Notes under the pieces: generated by a model | Seen by the model: only the letters and a program-made list of their open reading frames with translations | What the model was told of the DNA's origin: nothing | Database searches by the model: none | Assembly (NCBI RefSeq): GCF_004005855.1 | Contig: NZ_SACL01000001.1 | Span: 124,001-188,000 of the forward strand | Length of the DNA: 64,000 nucleotides | From: Rhodovarius crocodyli | GTDB lineage: Bacteria; Pseudomonadota; Alphaproteobacteria; Acetobacterales; Acetobacteraceae | Direction: 5' to 3' | Part shown: positions 60,697 through 64,000 of the stretch, in pieces | How the letters are laid out: the number at the start of each line of letters is the position of its first letter | Numbering within the stretch: position 1 is the stretch's first letter | Translations under genes and position numbers: made by a program

Positions 60697-61507
60697 TCCG
60701 CGTCCGCGCCTCGAACAATTCGGGGAAGAAGCGGCGTTCCAGCGCCTGGCGCAGATAGGCCACGCCCGCCGACCCGCCGGTGCCCATGCGATAGCCGATG
60801 ATGCGCTCCACCGTGCGCATGTGGCGGAAGCGCCAGGTCTGGAAGGCGTCTTCCAGATCGACCAGCTCCTCCGCCAGCTCATACAGGTCGAAGCCTTCCT
60901 CGGCGCCTTCGTAGATGCCGGTCCAGATGGCGGTGACGGCCTCGTTTTCCTGGTGCGGCTTGGTCAGGTCGCGCTCCAGCACCTCGGCGGGCACGGGCAG
61001 GCCGCGCCGGGCCAACAGGCGCAGCGTCTCGTCATAGATCGAAGGCTCGGCCATCGCCTTTTCCAGCACCCCCAGCAGGTCGGGGCGGTGGGCGTGCGGC
61101 TTCAGCATGAATTCGTCCTTCGCACCCAGGCGGAATTCCAGCAGCCGGTACTGCCAGGACTGGAAGCCCGAGGACGAACCCAGCTTGTCGCGGAAGGCCA
61201 GGTAGTCATGCGGCGTCATGGTCGCCAGCACGTCCCAGGCGCCGATCAGCTGGCCCTGGATGCGGCCCGCGCGGGCCATGGCCTTGAAGGCCGGGCGCAG
61301 CTGGTCCTCACGGATGCAGCGCATCGCCAGTTCCAGCTCATGGTTCAGCAGCTTCAGCCAGATCTCCTGCACATGGTGGATGCAGATGAACAGCATCTCG
61401 TCATGCTCGCCCGACAGCGGTTCCTGCGCGCCCAGCAATTGGTCCAGCTTCAGGTAATCGCCATAGCTCATCTTGCGGGAGAAATCGGTGGTGATGCCCT
61501 GGGTCAC
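60677..61507 (-). CDS. kynA: Tryptophan 2,3-dioxygenase
   Basis: This 276-aa heme enzyme opens the indole ring of tryptophan to N-formylkynurenine. It has MSYGDYLKLDQLLGAQEPLS, HDEMLFICIHHVQEIWLKLL, SSSGFQSWQYRLLEFRLG and the heme-His region FRHMRTVERIIGYRMGTGGS. The GTG at 61507 gives the normal TDFSRKMSYG opening; upstream frame sequence is not family-like. It is divergent from a kynureninase-like gene, which suits the next steps of the pathway. Confidence 0.95.
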   Translation of the reverse strand: MTQGITTDFSRKMSYGDYLKLDQLLGAQEPLSGEHDEMLFICIHHVQEIWLKLLNHELELAMRCIREDQLRPAFKAMARAGRIQGQLIGAWDVLATMTPHDYLAFRDKLGSSSGFQSWQYRLLEFRLGAKDEFMLKPHAHRPDLLGVLEKAMAEPSIYDETLRLLARRGLPVPAEVLERDLTKPHQENEAVTAIWTGIYEGAEEGFDLYELAEELVDLEDAFQTWRFRHMRTVERIIGYRMGTGGSAGVAYLRQALERRFFPELFEARTRIKQPSV

Positions 61508-61575
61508 GGCGCGCGGTCCATTGATGCGGTGCCGCAGTCTAGCCAGAAGCGTGCCAAGGGGACATCTTCGCGCCC

Positions 61576-62733
61576 ATGCTCGATCTGGCCGCGCATTTTT
61601 CCGCCTTCCTGAAGCCGGGCCCCTCGGGCCCGCCCCGGCTGCATTTCGCGGCCCACAGCCACCACCCCTGGCCCGACGCCACCCGCGCCGCGCATATGCA
61701 GGCCTGGGACAACGCGGCACGGCTGATCGACGGCAAATGGGCCCCGATCCTGAGCCATAAATGGACCGAGCTGGCCAAGGTCATCGCAGGGCTGATCAAG
61801 CTGCCGGACCCCGGCACGCTGTGCTTCGCGCCCAATACCCACGAATTCGCCACCCGCATCCTGTCGGCCATGCCCGTCGGCGTGCCCATCCGCGTGCTGA
61901 CCACGGATGCGGAGTTCCACAGCTTCTCCCGCCAGTTGGCCCGGCTTGAGGAGGAGGGGCTGGCGCTCGTCACCCGCATCCCGGCCGAGCCCGCCGCCGC
62001 CTGCATGGACCTGCTGGTCGAGGCCGCAGGGGCGCGCGAATACGACCTGATCTGGGTCAGCGAGGTGTTCTTCTCCTCGGGCGCCGCGCTGTCGGGCTTC
62101 GAGGCGCTGGCGGCAGCCGCCGGCGACGCCGCGCTGGTGATCGACGGCTATCACGCCTTCATGGCCCGGCCGGTCGATGTCTCGGCCATCGCGGACCGCG
62201 CCTTCTACCTGGCCGGCGGCTACAAATACGCCATGGGCGGAGAGGGCTGCTGCTTCCTGCACTGCCCGCCCGGCTGGCTGCCGCGCCCGCGCAACACCGG
62301 CTGGTATGCCTCCTTCGGCACGCTGGGCGAGGCACAGGAAGGCGTGGGCTATGCGACCGACGGCTGGCGCTTCATGGGCGCCACCTTCGACCCCTCGGGG
62401 CTGTACCGGCTGCACGCGGCGCTGAACTGGGCCGCCAGCGTGGGTGCGACCCCGGGCGTGATCCATGCGCATGCGCATGCCCTGCAGGCCCGCTTCGTGG
62501 CGGGGCTCGGGGGCACGGGCCTCGACCCGGCGCGGCTGGTGGTGCCCGTGACCGACCCCGCGCGCGGCAATTTCCTCACCTTCGCCCTGCCGGATGCCGA
62601 GGCCTGGCAGGCGAAGCTGGAGGCCGCGAACATCATCACGGACCGGCGCGGCGACCGGCTGCGCTTCGGCTTCGGCCTCTATCAGCGCGAAAGCGACGTG
62701 GATGCCGTGCTCGACCGGATGCGTTCGCTGTGA
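61576..62733 (+). CDS. Kynureninase-like class V aminotransferase-fold enzyme
   Basis: The 385-aa PLP enzyme has [20 protein letters not shown] at the start, [27 protein letters not shown] and the PLP lysine in [20 protein letters not shown] near residue 218. The pattern fits kynureninase or related class V enzymes. Divergent placement with kynA supports kynurenine to anthranilate plus alanine, although the motif is not identical to typical KynU. It overlaps pdxA by 4 nt, and PdxA helps make its PLP cofactor. Confidence 0.7.
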   Translation: MLDLAAHFSAFLKPGPSGPPRLHFAAHSHHPWPDATRAAHMQAWDNAARLIDGKWAPILSHKWTELAKVIAGLIKLPDPGTLCFAPNTHEFATRILSAMPVGVPIRVLTTDAEFHSFSRQLARLEEEGLALVTRIPAEPAAACMDLLVEAAGAREYDLIWVSEVFFSSGAALSGFEALAAAAGDAALVIDGYHAFMARPVDVSAIADRAFYLAGGYKYAMGGEGCCFLHCPPGWLPRPRNTGWYASFGTLGEAQEGVGYATDGWRFMGATFDPSGLYRLHAALNWAASVGATPGVIHAHAHALQARFVAGLGGTGLDPARLVVPVTDPARGNFLTFALPDAEAWQAKLEAANIITDRRGDRLRFGFGLYQRESDVDAVLDRMRSL

Positions 62734-63701
62734 AGCCCCTCGCACTCACCATGGGTGAGCCCGCCGGCATCGGCGCGGAGGTCGCGGCCAAGGCCTGGGC
62801 CGCGCTGCGGGAGATCCCCGGCCCCGGCTTCGTGTTCCTGGGCGATGCCGATGTGTTCGACGGCGTGCCGGTGGCGCGCATCGAAACCCCGGAGCAGGCG
62901 ACGGCCGCCTTCCCCACCGCCCTGCCGGTGCTGCACGCCCCGCTGGCCGCCCGCCCCCGCCCCGGCGTGCTGGACCCGGCCAATGCGGCGGCCGTGATCG
63001 CCAGCATCGAGAACGCGGTGGCCCTGGCCCAGGCCGGGCGCGTCGGCGCGGTCGTCACCTGCCCGATCCAGAAATCGGTGCTGACCGGCACGGGCTTCCC
63101 GCACCCCGGCCATACCGAGTTCCTGCACGCGCTGGCGCCCGTCGCCCCGCGCCCGGTCATGATGCTGGCCAGTGAGGAGCTGCGCGTGGTGCCCGTGACC
63201 ATCCACGAAGCCCTGGCCAGCGCCATCGCGCGCCTGACGCCGGGGCTGATCGTGGAGACCGCCCGCATCACCCATGACGCGCTGGTGCGGGATTTCGGCA
63301 TCGCGGCCCCTCGCCTGGCCATCGCGGGGCTGAACCCCCATGCGGGCGAGGCCGGCACCATGGGCCGCGAGGATATCGAGATCGTGGCCCCGGCCGTGGC
63401 CGAGCTGCAGCGCCTGGGCATCGACGCGCGCGGCCCCCTGCCGCCCGACACCATGTTCACCGCCAAGGCGCGCCCGCGCATGGATGTCGCGATCTGCCTG
63501 TATCACGACCAGGCGCTGATCCCGATCAAGACGCTGGACATGGACGGCGGCGTGAACGTCACGCTCGGCCTGTCCATCATCCGCACCAGCCCCGACCATG
63601 GCACCGCGCTGGATATCGCGGGCCAGGGGCTGGCCGATCCTTCCTCCCTGCTGGCCGCGCTGCGGCTGGCGGAACAACTCGCTGCCCGCCGGAGCTTCTG
63701 A
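62730..63701 (+). CDS. pdxA: 4-hydroxythreonine-4-phosphate dehydrogenase
   Basis: The 323-aa enzyme oxidises 4-phosphohydroxythreonine in vitamin B6 synthesis. It has [68 protein letters not shown] and [20 protein letters not shown]. The GTG start overlaps the preceding stop, and its TGA overlaps the pdxJ ATG, so both B6 genes are coupled. Confidence 0.95.
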   Translation: MKPLALTMGEPAGIGAEVAAKAWAALREIPGPGFVFLGDADVFDGVPVARIETPEQATAAFPTALPVLHAPLAARPRPGVLDPANAAAVIASIENAVALAQAGRVGAVVTCPIQKSVLTGTGFPHPGHTEFLHALAPVAPRPVMMLASEELRVVPVTIHEALASAIARLTPGLIVETARITHDALVRDFGIAAPRLAIAGLNPHAGEAGTMGREDIEIVAPAVAELQRLGIDARGPLPPDTMFTAKARPRMDVAICLYHDQALIPIKTLDMDGGVNVTLGLSIIRTSPDHGTALDIAGQGLADPSSLLAALRLAEQLAARRSF

Positions 63702-64000
63702 TGCGCCTTTCGGTCAATGTCGATCACGTCGCCACGCTGCGGAACGCGCGCGGCGGGCATTTCCCCTCGCCGGTCGACGCCGCGCGGCTGTGCATCGAGG
63801 CCGGCGCGGACGGCATCACCGTGCATCTGCGTGAGGACCGGCGCCATATCCGCGACGCCGATGTGCTGGCGATCCGCGCCCAGGTGCCCTGCCGGCTGAA
63901 CTTCGAGATGGCGGCCACCGAGGAAATGGTGGCCTTCGCCGAGAAGCTGCGCCCCGAGGCCTGCTGCATCGTGCCCGAGAAGCGCCAGGAACTGACCACC
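63701..64000 (+). CDS. pdxJ: Pyridoxine 5'-phosphate synthase, N-terminal part
   Basis: The first 100 codons are present; the gene continues past the window. [15 protein letters not shown] at the start, [18 protein letters not shown] and [14 protein letters not shown] are PdxJ hallmarks. PdxJ closes the pyridine ring of vitamin B6 using the product of PdxA and deoxyxylulose phosphate, which comes from the dxs product nearby. Confidence 0.96.
   Translation, partial: MRLSVNVDHVATLRNARGGHFPSPVDAARLCIEAGADGITVHLREDRRHIRDADVLAIRAQVPCRLNFEMAATEEMVAFAEKLRPEACCIVPEKRQELTT

Overview
This window is one stretch of a high-GC (about 70% by eye) alphaproteobacterial chromosome. It is most likely a Roseomonas-type member of the Acetobacteraceae. 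I base this on the orphan Bug/TctC receptor, the many LLM-class flavin monooxygenases, the alphaproteobacterial-type rnpB, the order xseB-ispA-dxs-tlyA and the AT-rich hairpin pairs between genes. Genes are densely packed, many with 4-nt ATGA or GTGA overlaps.

1-19.6 kb is a catabolic block that looks like a single regulon. A rightward operon encodes a Bug receptor, a three-subunit molybdenum hydroxylase, a class III extradiol (LigB-LigA) dioxygenase and an aromatic-ring FAD monooxygenase, preceded by the end of a hydantoinase B gene. Leftward lie a FadR-type GntR repressor, two PotABCD-like ABC importers each ending in an LLM flavin monooxygenase (one RutA-like, one NtaA/DszA-like), and a third LLM enzyme. 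The identical palindrome AAGTATACTT occurs four times in the window, each time just upstream of one of these transcription units. I read this as a GntR-controlled system for importing and breaking down an N-containing heterocycle or a similar compound. The substrate is unknown.

19.6-21.6 kb is a scar. It holds fragments of a response regulator, a PepSY protein, a sugar epimerase, a CaiB-type CoA-transferase and another truncated gene around one intact sugar isomerase-like gene. 21.6-32.9 kb has an organosulfur flavour: a family 5 solute-binding protein, O-acetylhomoserine sulfhydrylase, a carboxylesterase, a methyltransferase fused operonically to a DMSP-lyase-family cupin, and a leftward SsuD-like monooxygenase, AhpD-like protein and sulfonate/nitrate-type ABC importer.

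33-39.6 kb looks like a small acquired region: an RgpF-like glycan gene with a Wzm/Wzt exporter, a DUF5666/DUF6502 pair, a sensorless histidine kinase and a recombinase remnant beside tRNA-Ser(GGA). A 21-base sequence containing GTGGGAAATTTTCCC is repeated upstream of both the glycan operon and the kinase.

39.6-64 kb is mostly core genome: rnpB, an AmpD-like amidase, a DjlA-like protein, AsmA, an M20 peptidase, a very large two-methyltransferase/two-glycosyltransferase fusion, a class D beta-lactamase, an N-carbamoyl amino acid hydrolase, isoprenoid genes (xseB-ispA-dxs-tlyA), queuosine genes (queG-queC-transporter), tryptophan/kynurenine genes and pdxA-pdxJ, the last of which runs off the window.
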